Counted from the first letter of the stretch, positions 35,564 through 44,378 are shown. The stretch: 64,000 bases of DNA from Oceaniferula spumae (GCF_042849255.1 NZ_AP026866.1:682001-746000), one strand, 5' to 3'. A program made the numbers and translations. The notes: generated by a model not told the origin, from the letters alone.

Positions 35564-37384
35564 ATGAGCGATCCATCCACACAGGACCACCATCCTGAAA
35601 CTCCCGAGGCTACGACCAAGGACTCTAACGAGACCGCCGCCAAAAAGGCGCCAGCCAAAAAGAAGACCGCTAAAAAAACGGTAAAAAAGGCAGCCAAAAA
35701 AGCGACCAAAGCCGTTAAAAAGACCGCTAAGAAAGCAGCGAAAAAAGCTGCTAAAAAGCCGACTGCCACTCAGGAGGAACTTCCGCTCGACTCCCCCACT
35801 CCAAAGAAAGCCAAAGAACCAAAGGCAGAAAAGCCTGCGAAAACGATCAAAGCAGCCAAGGAAACAAAACCTGAGCCGTCCAACGAACCACAAGCTTCTA
35901 CCAGTGACGAGACGGAGCAACCGAGAATGGGTCGTGTCAAGGGACTTGGACCGGTCAAGCGCGACAATCAAGATTCACAATCGTCTAACTATCAATCTGA
36001 CCGCGAGGAACGCGACGACAACCGTCAGAACCGCAGAGATGATCGCAATGACCGCCAAGACAATCGCCAGCAACAAGGAGACCGAAATAAAAACGGTCGC
36101 CAGCGCAATGACCGCCGGAACAATAAGCGTAACAAAGGACGCAGAGACGATGGCAACGGCGGTGGTAATCAGAGAAATCAAGGCAATCACCCAAACCAGA
36201 AACGCGAACACCAAAAGCGTGAACGTCCGCCGAAACGTGAGATCGTCCTCACCGGTGATCCAGTAGATGTCAATGGGATGTTAGAGATCGCTCCGAAAGG
36301 ATTTGGTTTCCTACGAGTGCCTGAGAAAAATTACGAGCAGTGTAAGAAGGACGTCTTTGTGCCACCTGATTTCATCCGCACCCATGGCCTGCGCGCCGGT
36401 GTCTGGATTCACGGCACTAGCCAAGACGGACCACGCGGACCACAGCTTACCAAGATCGATACTGTCAATGATCTCAAGCCGGAGGAAGCTTTCAGACTCC
36501 CCCACTTTGAGGAACTGAAAGCGATAAACCCGAATCGTCGGATTGCATTTGAAACAACCCCCGAGCGATTTACTACGCGAGTGTTAGACATCGTTTCTCC
36601 TGTCGGTCGCGGTCAGCGCGGACTCATCGTCTCGCCCCCACGTTCTGGTAAAACAACTCTGATGCTGCACATGGCAGAAGCGATCAGAGAAAAATACGAT
36701 GAATCGATCCATCTGATTATTCTGTTAGTCGATGAGCGTCCGGAGGAAGTCACCGAGTTCAGACGTTGCCTGCCTGGTGTGGAAATCTATGCCAGCTCAA
36801 ACGATGATCCATCCCGCAATCACGCGCGCATTGCCGAAATGTGTATCGAGCGTGCCAAGCGTTTAGTCGAAGGAGACAAAGATGTGCTTATCCTGATGGA
36901 CTCGATCACTCGCCTTGCCCGTGCTTACAACACCGGAGGAGGTGGAGGAGGACGCGGTGGCAATAAAAACCGCGGTTACCAGTCAGGCGGTATTGTCGCA
37001 GGAGCGCTTGAACTTCCACGTAAACTCTTCGCCGCAGCGAGAAATACTCGCCAAGCAGGATCACTCACCATTCTTGCCACCGCTCTCATCCAGACGAACT
37101 CGCGTGCTGACGAAGCCATTTTCCAAGAGTTCAAAGGCACCGGCAACATGGAACTTGTGTTAGACCGCCGCATTGCCGAGCAGTATATCTACCCAGCCGT
37201 GGATATCTTCAAGTCTGGCACCCGCCGTGAAGAACTGATCATGGCAGAGCACCTGCTGCACAAGATCCACCTCATCCGCCGTGGCCTCTCCGGTCACCGT
37301 CCGGAGGAAGCCATGGAACGCCTGCTTTTCTTCCTGAAGAAATTCCCTAACAATGCCCAGATGCTCATGGAGATCAAAGGATGA
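35564..37384 (+). CDS. rho: transcription termination factor Rho with H1-like tail and disordered linker
   Basis: 606 aa. The hexameric RNA helicase core begins near residue 226 (REIVLTGDP) with the RNA-binding cold-shock fold (GFGFLRVPEKNY). The ATPase has Walker A PPRSGKTT and LLVDERPEEVTEF. Before the core lie a Lys/Ala H1-like block (about residues 25-66), a Lys/Pro/Glu stretch, and an Asn/Arg/Asp/Gln-rich disordered linker (about 140-225). The Q-loop after ARAYNT is replaced by a Gly-rich, Arg-containing loop (36928-36990) about 7 residues longer than in E. coli Rho. The start at MSDPSTQ is the first ATG. lepA follows after 97 bp. Confidence 0.96.
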   Translation: MSDPSTQDHHPETPEATTKDSNETAAKKAPAKKKTAKKTVKKAAKKATKAVKKTAKKAAKKAAKKPTATQEELPLDSPTPKKAKEPKAEKPAKTIKAAKETKPEPSNEPQASTSDETEQPRMGRVKGLGPVKRDNQDSQSSNYQSDREERDDNRQNRRDDRNDRQDNRQQQGDRNKNGRQRNDRRNNKRNKGRRDDGNGGGNQRNQGNHPNQKREHQKRERPPKREIVLTGDPVDVNGMLEIAPKGFGFLRVPEKNYEQCKKDVFVPPDFIRTHGLRAGVWIHGTSQDGPRGPQLTKIDTVNDLKPEEAFRLPHFEELKAINPNRRIAFETTPERFTTRVLDIVSPVGRGQRGLIVSPPRSGKTTLMLHMAEAIREKYDESIHLIILLVDERPEEVTEFRRCLPGVEIYASSNDDPSRNHARIAEMCIERAKRLVEGDKDVLILMDSITRLARAYNTGGGGGGRGGNKNRGYQSGGIVAGALELPRKLFAAARNTRQAGSLTILATALIQTNSRADEAIFQEFKGTGNMELVLDRRIAEQYIYPAVDIFKSGTRREELIMAEHLLHKIHLIRRGLSGHRPEEAMERLLFFLKKFPNNAQMLMEIKG

Positions 37385-37481
37385 TTCCAGTAGTTAGTTA
37401 TAAGTATTCGGTAGTCAGTAATCAACTTCGCCGCGCTGCGGCATCACCTTCAAACTTTAGCGTATTTCGCGGTTTAAAATA

Positions 37482-39278
37482 ATGAGCACAGAACTCACAC
37501 GTAACTTCTCGATCATCGCCCACATCGATCACGGCAAGACCACCCTGTCGGATCGACTTCTGGAATACACCCAGACGATTACCGAGCGTCAGAAGCAGGA
37601 TCAACTGCTCGACGCCATGGATCTTGAGCGAGAGAAAGGTATCACCATCAAGTCCCACCCAGTCGCCATGAAATACAAGGCGAAGGATGGTAAAATCTAC
37701 AGCCTGAACTTGCTGGACACACCTGGTCACGTCGATTTTTCCTACGAGGTCGCCCGTTCCCTCGCAGCCTGTGAGGGAGCCATTCTGATGATCGATGCCG
37801 CACAAGGCGTGGAGGCTCAGACGATGGCTAACCTGCACTTGGCGATGGACCAGAACCTCGTCATTATTCCCGTGCTGAACAAAATCGACCTGCCAGCCGC
37901 AGACGTCGAGAAAAGTAAACAGCAGCTCGAAGACATCCTCGCCATTCCTGCCGAGGAAGCGATCCCCGCATCTGCAAAAAACGGCATCGGCATCGAGGAC
38001 ATCCTTGAGGCCGTGGTCGCCCGCGTCCCACCACCGGTGGAGAACGAGGACAAACTTCTGCGCGCCACCGTGTTCGATTCCATCTACGATCCGTTCCGAG
38101 GTGTAATTTCCTACGTCCGTGTGTTTAGCGGCACCATCAAGCCGCGCCAACGCATCAAACTTTTTGCCACCGATAAGACATACGAGGTGAAGGAATGTGG
38201 CGTCTTCACACCGAAGATGACCAAACGCGATGGACTCATCGCCGGTGATGTGGGTTACGTTATTGCCAACATGAAATCCGCTGACGAGGCGAAGATTGGC
38301 GATACCCTAACAGACTCCACCCACCCCTGCGCCGAAGCGCTTCCGGGTTACAAAGAAATCCAGCCGATGGTTTTCTCCGGCATCTATCCGGTCGATAGCT
38401 CAGACTACGAGAACTTGAAAACCGCCATGGGCAAGCTGCAGATCAACGATGCGGCATTCACCTTCATGTCCGAGAGTTCATCCGCCCTCGGTTTCGGTTT
38501 CCGCTGTGGCTTCCTCGGACTGCTGCACATGGAAATCATTCAAGAGCGCCTCCGCCGCGAGTTCAACATGGACGTCATTTCCACCTACCCGTCGGTGATT
38601 TACGAAGTGACCAAAACCAACGGCGAAGAGATGATCATCGATAACCCCTCCTTCCTCCCAGAGGCACAGGAAATCGAGTCAATCCGCGAGCCCATGGTCC
38701 GCACCTTCATCATGGTGCCCAGCGAATACATCGGCGATATCATGTCGCTGGTGATGGAAAAACGTGGCGAACTCACCCACACCGAGACCATCGATGACAC
38801 CCGCGTGATGCTCACCTGTGAGCTGCCGTTGGCTGAGATCTTGGTAGACTTTAACGACCGCATGAAATCAATGACCCGCGGCTACGGTTCCATGGACTAC
38901 GAGCACTGCGGTTACCGCGCTGCGAAAATGGTTAAAATGGACATGCTCATCGCCGGTGAACCGGTGGAAGCTTTCTCCACCATCGTGCACCGCGACAAGG
39001 CAGAAACCTATGGTCGTCAGCTTGCGGTAAAGCTTAAGGAAGTTATTCCACAGCAGCTTTTTGTGGTAGCGATCCAAGCCTGCATCGGTGGCAAAATCGT
39101 TGCTGCCGAACGCATTTCCGCGATGCGCAAAAACGTGACCGCCAAGTGTTACGGCGGTGATATTTCACGGAAGCGCAAGCTGCTGGAGAAACAGAAGAAA
39201 GGTAAAGAAAAGATGAAGGCCTTTGGTAAGGTCAGCATCCCCCAGGAAGCCTTCATCAAGGTTCTGAAAAACGATTAG
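37482..39278 (+). CDS. lepA: elongation factor 4 (ribosomal back-translocase)
   Basis: 598 aa, a standard length. The GTPase motifs are AHIDHGKTTLSD (G1), LDTPGHVDF (G3) and VLNKIDLP (G4). Domain order and the basic C-terminal domain, with GGDISRKRKLLEKQK, are diagnostic of LepA/EF4. This is a membrane- and ribosome-associated translational GTPase. Confidence 0.97.
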   Translation: MSTELTRNFSIIAHIDHGKTTLSDRLLEYTQTITERQKQDQLLDAMDLEREKGITIKSHPVAMKYKAKDGKIYSLNLLDTPGHVDFSYEVARSLAACEGAILMIDAAQGVEAQTMANLHLAMDQNLVIIPVLNKIDLPAADVEKSKQQLEDILAIPAEEAIPASAKNGIGIEDILEAVVARVPPPVENEDKLLRATVFDSIYDPFRGVISYVRVFSGTIKPRQRIKLFATDKTYEVKECGVFTPKMTKRDGLIAGDVGYVIANMKSADEAKIGDTLTDSTHPCAEALPGYKEIQPMVFSGIYPVDSSDYENLKTAMGKLQINDAAFTFMSESSSALGFGFRCGFLGLLHMEIIQERLRREFNMDVISTYPSVIYEVTKTNGEEMIIDNPSFLPEAQEIESIREPMVRTFIMVPSEYIGDIMSLVMEKRGELTHTETIDDTRVMLTCELPLAEILVDFNDRMKSMTRGYGSMDYEHCGYRAAKMVKMDMLIAGEPVEAFSTIVHRDKAETYGRQLAVKLKEVIPQQLFVVAIQACIGGKIVAAERISAMRKNVTAKCYGGDISRKRKLLEKQKKGKEKMKAFGKVSIPQEAFIKVLKND

Positions 39279-39339
39279 AGCTTAATAATCGGCAGGATTT
39301 TAACAAGTCCCGGTGAACATTCTTCGTCTAACATATTGG

Positions 39340-39357
39340 GTGTAGCTCGCCCTACAC
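39340..39357. other. small hairpin downstream of lepA
   Basis: GTGTAG (39340-39345) pairs with CTACAC (39352-39357) around CTCGCC, 61 bp past the lepA stop. No T-run follows. Its role is unclear. Confidence 0.25.
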
Positions 39358-39490
39358 ATGGGACAGAAACCTACGACCTATGTACATTCGAATCTAGGAT
39401 AATGGCCAAAGGATGATCAAGAACTCATGAATATCTTGTTGACCTGACTAACAAATTCAGTTAGATGCATGGCTGACAACCAACGCACTC

Positions 39491-40099
39491 ATGAAACTAA
39501 ACACAAAATTATCAAGTCTCGCCGTATCCAGCATACTCACGATAGTATCCCTCACTGGCGTAGCTAATGCTGCCGTGCTAATCACTATCGACCTTAGCGT
39601 CGTTAATAAAGTGACGATGACTGCCACCACAGGCTTGTCTGATGTAACGGCTTCTGGTAGTGACACTACAGGAATATACTTTGAAAATTTCTACAGCACG
39701 CCCGGCAACTCCCTATCAGCAATATTTGATACCGGAAATATCACTAACGTAGAAAACCCTTCGGACGGAACTCCGGCGTTATTTAGAGCCGGCGGCGGAG
39801 CAGACCCAGGACTCAACTTATGGAGCTGGTCTTCAGATGCGACTGTAACTTTCACGGCTGGTTCTCAAGCATTTACGGGATCGGCGACATGGAATCTAAC
39901 ACCTGCCGCATACTTAGACATGGTGAATGGAAATACAACCGGCAATATTTATTTTCCGGCAGACAGTGTCGACGATATCAGTGGATTAGCAGTTCTAGGC
40001 ACTTATTCTGTAGCCGCTGTTGCAGTGCCTGAGCCATCAAGTACCTTTTTACCCAGCTGTGGTGTTCTCGGTCTGGTCTTCAAACGGTCTCGCCGTTAA
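39491..40099 (+). CDS. PEP-CTERM sorting-domain protein, hypothetical
   Basis: 202 aa with a signal peptide (about 1-27, ending GVANA). The middle is low in charge and rich in Thr, Ser, Gly and Asn, as in surface proteins. The C-terminus has VPEPSS, a hydrophobic stretch and a terminal KRSRR. That is the tripartite PEP-CTERM signal processed by exosortase. No exosortase gene is in this window. The hydrophobic stretch is short and contains a Cys, which is a little atypical. The function of the passenger part is unknown. Confidence 0.82.
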   Translation: MKLNTKLSSLAVSSILTIVSLTGVANAAVLITIDLSVVNKVTMTATTGLSDVTASGSDTTGIYFENFYSTPGNSLSAIFDTGNITNVENPSDGTPALFRAGGGADPGLNLWSWSSDATVTFTAGSQAFTGSATWNLTPAAYLDMVNGNTTGNIYFPADSVDDISGLAVLGTYSVAAVAVPEPSSTFLPSCGVLGLVFKRSRR

Positions 40100-40262
40100 T
40101 ATAGCGAGACTCGGCACTATCGATATCGAGGAGACTAATCACGAGCTTTGACAAATAAGCTGAAGCAGGAAACGGTAACCAGCTTAGTGTTATCGACTTA
40201 TCGTTTTGATCTCAAATGGTCAGTCGGGATTTTCGTGGTCACGAGTTCCCGATATAAAGTCC

Positions 40263-40646
40263 ATGATCACGTCACATCAGCACCGCCTCGTTTACGCAGT
40301 ACTGTTAGTTACAACTATTATAGTGGGCTTATTGTCTCGCTCATCCTATGTACCAGAGCATACTTTCTTCGCTAAATATGCTGGAGACACGCTCTGGTCG
40401 CTCGCCGTTTTCTGGACTCTGGCTATCATCGCCCCGCTCACGAAAACGCAGTGGCTGTTAGTCGCCACGCTGCTCATTTCCCTAGCCGTCGAACTCAGCC
40501 AGCTTTACCACGCCGAATGGATCGACCGCATCCGCGCCAATAAACTCGCCGCGCTGTTCCTAGGGAATACATTCATCTGGAGCGATCTGGCCTGCTACAC
40601 AGCTGGCGCGTTCATAGGAGCGATCATCGATCGCCGTCTAAGGTAG
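40263..40646 (+). CDS. DUF2809 family membrane protein
   Basis: 127 aa from the ATG at 40263; an ATG at 40206 would add 19 polar residues. Four hydrophobic segments are visible. A family-like motif VELSQLYHAEWIDRIRANKLAA lies between helices 3 and 4, matching DUF2809 as I recall it. Its last codons and stop fall inside the left arm of the 98-bp inverted-repeat element. Confidence 0.78.
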   Translation: MITSHQHRLVYAVLLVTTIIVGLLSRSSYVPEHTFFAKYAGDTLWSLAVFWTLAIIAPLTKTQWLLVATLLISLAVELSQLYHAEWIDRIRANKLAALFLGNTFIWSDLACYTAGAFIGAIIDRRLR

Positions 40647-40740
40647 GACGGCTTTTTAAGCTGTCGGCAAACTTAGTGAACACATTATGCTTGGCTTGAT
40701 TAAACCTTGGGTTGCCGACGGCTTGCAAAGCCGTCCTACT
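40643..40740. mobile_element. 98-bp element with 30-bp inverted ends (REP/MITE-like)
   Basis: The left arm 40643-40672 and the reverse complement of the right arm 40711-40740 share GTAGGACGGCTTT and GTCGGCAA, with a few changes between. The right arm is itself a hairpin (GACGGCTT-GCA-AAGCCGTC, 40718-40736). A 38-bp centre separates the arms. No coding capacity. The structure resembles palindromic repeats spread by REP-type transposases. No second copy was seen in this window. Confidence 0.6.
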
Positions 40741-40785
40741 TTCCGCATTGCGCAGTCTCATCCTTGGGCTATCTCTATATCCATC

Positions 40786-41331
40786 ATGACCAAACTCTCC
40801 ATCTCCGTTCTTTCATTCCTTGCTACTACTTTCATGGCCCACGCTGAACCTACAGATCTTCAGAAGATCGAACTCAAAGACATCGAAGGCAAAAAGACCT
40901 CACTGCAAGCTTACGAGGGTAAAGTCGTTCTTGTTGTCAATGTGGCATCGAAGTGTGGACTAACACCTCAGTATTCCGCACTGGAAGCTCTCTACCAGAA
41001 ATACAAAGACAAAGGCCTCGTGGTCATCGGTTTCCCTTGCAACGACTTCGGTGGACAGGAGCCCGGCACTTTGGAGGAAATCAAAGAGTTCTGTTCGACC
41101 AAATATCAGGTTACTTTTCCGATGATGGACAAGCTTCACGTCAAAGGAGACGAACAACACCCACTCTACACCGCCCTCACCGGTAAAGACTCCCCTTTCC
41201 CAGGTGTGGTGAAGTGGAACTTTGGAAAATTCCTCATCAGCAAAGACGGCAAGCTCGTCGCTCGTTTTGGCCCCCGCACTACTCCGAACGATGCGAAAGT
41301 CACTGAGGCTGTTGAAAAGGCACTGAAGTAA
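40786..41331 (+). CDS. glutathione peroxidase family protein (Cys type), exported
   Basis: 181 aa from the ATG at 40786. A signal peptide (about 1-20, ending MAHA) places it in the periplasm or outside. The peroxidatic Cys is in NVASKCGLTPQY, in place of selenocysteine. GFPCNDFGGQEPG and the WNFGKFLI motif with catalytic Trp-Asn follow. Such enzymes usually reduce peroxides with thioredoxin-like donors. The frame upstream runs through the inverted-repeat element and is not coding. Confidence 0.93.
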   Translation: MTKLSISVLSFLATTFMAHAEPTDLQKIELKDIEGKKTSLQAYEGKVVLVVNVASKCGLTPQYSALEALYQKYKDKGLVVIGFPCNDFGGQEPGTLEEIKEFCSTKYQVTFPMMDKLHVKGDEQHPLYTALTGKDSPFPGVVKWNFGKFLISKDGKLVARFGPRTTPNDAKVTEAVEKALK

Positions 41332-41350
41332 CGTTCCATATCTGCTAGTG

Positions 41351-42022
41351 ATGGAGCAAATCCAACAAGCACTTGAAGCCTCGCTCGAGGACTATGCCAT
41401 TTCAAGATCCGAGCGAAAGGAGCTGAAGACGCTGTTCGCTAGACTGCAAGGCGATAAAACCGGACAAGCCAAAGTTCGCCAAATGGCATTCCGCATGACC
41501 GCATCTGCGATCGAGGAAATGGGAGAAGTCACGGCACTCGATTGGCTACAGGGAGTCATCAAGCTGCTCTACTCGAATGAAATGAATATCAAGGCCAGCG
41601 CTTACTTCAGCCCTGGCGATGATTGCTTGCACCGTATTCGTCGGTTGATCGGCGAAGCCCGCAAGTCGCTAGATATTTGTGTGTTCACCATCACCGACAA
41701 TCGTATCGTTAAACGACTCGAAGAAGCCGCGGCACTTGGGATCAAAATCCGCATCATCTCCGATGATTTGAAGTCCGAAGATCTGGGCTCGGATCTCGAG
41801 CATCTGAAAAGCATTGGGATCGCATGCCTTTACGATCGCACGATTGCTCACATGCATCACAAGTTCGCCATCGCAGACGGATCGCTTGTCCTAACAGGTA
41901 GCTATAACTGGACTCGATCTGCCAGCACAGCCAACAACGAGAATATCGTGGTCAGTAACAACGGCCGCGTGGTCGCATCATTCCAGCGAGAATTCGATCG
42001 GCTCTGGGCCTTGCTGTCTTGA
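41351..42022 (+). CDS. phospholipase D-like protein with single HKD motif
   Basis: 223 aa from the ATG at 41351, with a GTG one codon earlier. The C-terminal domain (about 85-220) has one HKD motif, HHKFAIADGSLVLTGSYNWT, like the small Nuc/PLD6 group that works as a dimer on phosphodiesters (DNA or cardiolipin). The N-terminal ~80 residues are helical (SRSERKELKTLFA) and recall a TerB-like bundle, by eye only. No signal peptide, so it is probably cytoplasmic. It ends 22 bp before a convergent gene. Confidence 0.88.
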   Translation: MEQIQQALEASLEDYAISRSERKELKTLFARLQGDKTGQAKVRQMAFRMTASAIEEMGEVTALDWLQGVIKLLYSNEMNIKASAYFSPGDDCLHRIRRLIGEARKSLDICVFTITDNRIVKRLEEAAALGIKIRIISDDLKSEDLGSDLEHLKSIGIACLYDRTIAHMHHKFAIADGSLVLTGSYNWTRSASTANNENIVVSNNGRVVASFQREFDRLWALLS

Positions 42023-42044
42023 GTTCCAAGGCGAGATATATTGC

Positions 42045-43199
42045 CTACTCCTCCTCAGCTAAGTTCAGCGTGAGCCATTCTTTGTCTTTTGGCGTGGTGA
42101 TCATTTTACGCACCACTTTTCCTGTTTCCGGATCTTTCCACGCCACGGTATAGAGCTGACCTTTGCGTGCTTTGACCGTGAAATAGCGGTTCATGTCGTC
42201 GGTGGCTTTGGGGCTATTCCCCTCGCCTAACATCGCATCACCCTGTGCTACACCCACTGGAACCTCGATGCGCTTTCCGTCTTTCATCAGATGGATTCGT
42301 AATTCACAGACATCCTCACCGTCTTTGACTCCGCCGAGCTTGATATACCGATCAGTCACATTGACGGCATGCACGTATTTGATCTTCATGTCCCAAACCA
42401 GTGGAAAGTATTTCCCAGTTGGCTTCCATGAGCTGGCGTAAATGCTGTGGTAGAGACTCTGAGCATTACCGCGTGCTGCATCGGCTAACAACCAGCCGTG
42501 GTCGATTCCTTTTTTATCCAAATAATACTCGGTGAAGTGCCACTGCTTGTCGTCCGTCGTCCAGACCTCCACCCAATTGTGATTACCTCGCTTCGTGGTC
42601 CATGCGGGTGTGCCTGCAACGCGTGAGGGAATTCCAACCGCACGGAAAGCATTGTTGAGGAGAATTGAAAGGCCGGTGCAACTGGCCAGTCCTTGCTCCA
42701 TGGATTCGTAAGGACTCTGGTCCGCTTTTTTCCGTTTGGTGCTGTATTTCACCTTCACCTCATCGATGATGTGTTTGTTTACGGCCATCAATGCCTCGTG
42801 TTGAGTCTTGGCGTCTTTGACGTATTTGCTGAAGCGATTGAAAAAGTCCTCGCGCCAGTCGTCGCGGCGTTCGTTCAGGCTGGCATAGGGAAGGACATCA
42901 TTGAAAAATACATCCTCTGGGACTTTTTTTGCCCATGGAAATGTCTCACGCGCCTTGTAGGCCCATGCGACATTCTTCAGCAGATAATCCGCCTTCAGTG
43001 ACTTGAGGTCTCGCTCAGGCATGTGGCTGATGAGGAACTGCATCGCTTTTTTCTGACCAGCAGGTGCCTCAGAGAGAGCCTTTTCAAGTTCCACCTTATT
43101 GTCACCGGCTTGAGCCAGTGCCTGCTCCAGAGCCGCCTCCTTGGCTGTCGCAACCAGAGTCATGATCGCGAGGCACATTCCACTTACTATTCTCTTCAT
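42045..43199 (-). CDS. transglutaminase-like domain protein, exported
   Basis: 384 aa from the ATG at 43199; the frame runs 26 codons further but MKRIVSGM opens a signal peptide ending near TAKEA. The transglutaminase core has the catalytic Cys in LASCTGLS and the His in RGNHNWVEVWT, with Asp expected soon after (a DDKQWHF or DHGWLLAD context). Such domains act as thiol peptidases or crosslinkers. A C-terminal beta domain (about 270-380) may bind substrate. It is divergent from nagB. Confidence 0.88.
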   Translation of the reverse strand: MKRIVSGMCLAIMTLVATAKEAALEQALAQAGDNKVELEKALSEAPAGQKKAMQFLISHMPERDLKSLKADYLLKNVAWAYKARETFPWAKKVPEDVFFNDVLPYASLNERRDDWREDFFNRFSKYVKDAKTQHEALMAVNKHIIDEVKVKYSTKRKKADQSPYESMEQGLASCTGLSILLNNAFRAVGIPSRVAGTPAWTTKRGNHNWVEVWTTDDKQWHFTEYYLDKKGIDHGWLLADAARGNAQSLYHSIYASSWKPTGKYFPLVWDMKIKYVHAVNVTDRYIKLGGVKDGEDVCELRIHLMKDGKRIEVPVGVAQGDAMLGEGNSPKATDDMNRYFTVKARKGQLYTVAWKDPETGKVVRKMITTPKDKEWLTLNLAEEE

Positions 43200-43294
43200 A
43201 TCTTCCAGAGCGATACCCTTACAGGACTTTGTTTTTACACCAACGAGTAAATCGATATTGATCCCCTGCCATTTCACGCTAAAACCCCAGCGCC

Positions 43295-44047
43295 ATGAAT
43301 AAGGTTCCAGTAGAAATTTTTGAGTCCCCCGAAGACGCCGTCGCCAAACTCGCTGCAGAAACAGCTGAACTTATCCGCGAAAATGATGCTGCAGAGAGAC
43401 CCACCGTGTTGGGTCTTGCCACCGGCGGCACCCCTATCCGTTATTATCAGGAACTCATCCGACTGCACAACGAGCTGGATCTCTCATTCGCCAATGTCAT
43501 CACCTTCAACCTCGATGAGTATGCAGGTCTCCCACGGGAACACAAAGAAAGCTACTGGCAGTTCATGCACGACAATCTTTTCGACCACATCGACATCAAA
43601 GAAGAAAACATTCATATTCCATCGGGCACAGTCGCTGAGGAGGATATTCCTGCCCACTGTGAAGAGTATGAGCAGGCCATCATCGACGCAGGTGGTATCG
43701 ACCAGCAAATTCTTGGAATTGGTCGCACTGGTCACATTGGATTTAATGAACCCGGCTCTCCTCAGGACTCACTCACGCGTGCGATTCACCTCGACTCTAT
43801 CACCCGTGAAGATGCCGCTCCAGCGTTTGGCGGCATCGAAAACGTTCCCACCTCAGCCATTACCATGGGCTGCGGCACCATTCTCAGCGCTCGTCGTCTC
43901 GTGCTGCTAGCCTGGGGTGAAGCGAAGGCATCTATTGTGAAAGAAGCCGTGCAAGGGCCGATCTCGGATCAGGTCAGTGCTTCATTTTTACAGAACCACC
44001 CGAATGCTGTATTCTATTTAGACGAGGCTGCAGCATCAGCGCTGTAG
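43295..44047 (+). CDS. nagB: glucosamine-6-phosphate deaminase
   Basis: 250 aa. It converts glucosamine-6-phosphate to fructose-6-phosphate and ammonia in amino-sugar breakdown. Family motifs: GLATGGTPIRYY (phosphate loop), VITFNLDEYAG with the catalytic Asp, and GIGRTGHIGFNEPGS. Length is slightly shorter than the E. coli enzyme and fits the monomeric type without the allosteric tail. The nagA partner is not in the window. Confidence 0.95.
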   Translation: MNKVPVEIFESPEDAVAKLAAETAELIRENDAAERPTVLGLATGGTPIRYYQELIRLHNELDLSFANVITFNLDEYAGLPREHKESYWQFMHDNLFDHIDIKEENIHIPSGTVAEEDIPAHCEEYEQAIIDAGGIDQQILGIGRTGHIGFNEPGSPQDSLTRAIHLDSITREDAAPAFGGIENVPTSAITMGCGTILSARRLVLLAWGEAKASIVKEAVQGPISDQVSASFLQNHPNAVFYLDEAAASAL

Positions 44048-44320
44048 GAAATAGCATCCTCTTCATAAAGTGACCTTGCACATTATGGTGCTTGGTTTCA
44101 CTCCCGTGAGCTACTGTTTGAGCAACTAAGCTCATCGATTTCTACACCCCTGTTTGGGAGTGTGGCTTATGCTGGTATGGGTTTGAACAGTTAGCAGTCG
44201 TGAGTTCATCAACATCACGTCGGGCAAATGCCCCGATGAGATTGCAGAGACGTTCTATGCCTACTGCAGTGGCAGCGTTTAATCCGACTGGTTCTCGTCC
44301 CTAAGTTTCGCTAGGTCTTA
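44048..44320. other. non-coding region after nagB
   Basis: No gene was found. CACTCCC (44099-44105) and GGGAGTG (44156-44162) form an inverted repeat that encloses a GAGCT/AGCTC pair, so a folded RNA is possible. From about 44267 the sequence aligns imperfectly with 44465 onward, the start of the tRNA-linked duplication. Confidence 0.4.
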
Positions 44321-44378
44321 AAAGCATTTCACCTCAGCCCTGATAATCAGAGCTGAGGTGAAATGGCAACCTGTACGG
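44321..44378 (-). repeat. duplicate of the tRNA-Glu 3' end plus hairpin (copy 1)
   Basis: 58 bases nearly identical to 44522-44580; the two differ only in the loop (TAA versus AAAA). It includes the 15 bases complementary to the tRNA-Glu 3' end with CCA (44364-44378) and a 14-bp perfect stem (CATTTCACCTCAGC and its complement). The tRNA match stops after those bases, so this is not a second tRNA gene. Confidence 0.85.

Noticed and set aside
44364..44378. Second tRNA gene next to tRNA-Glu
   Set aside because: Only the last 15 bases of the tRNA are duplicated; D-arm, anticodon arm and most of the T-arm are missing.
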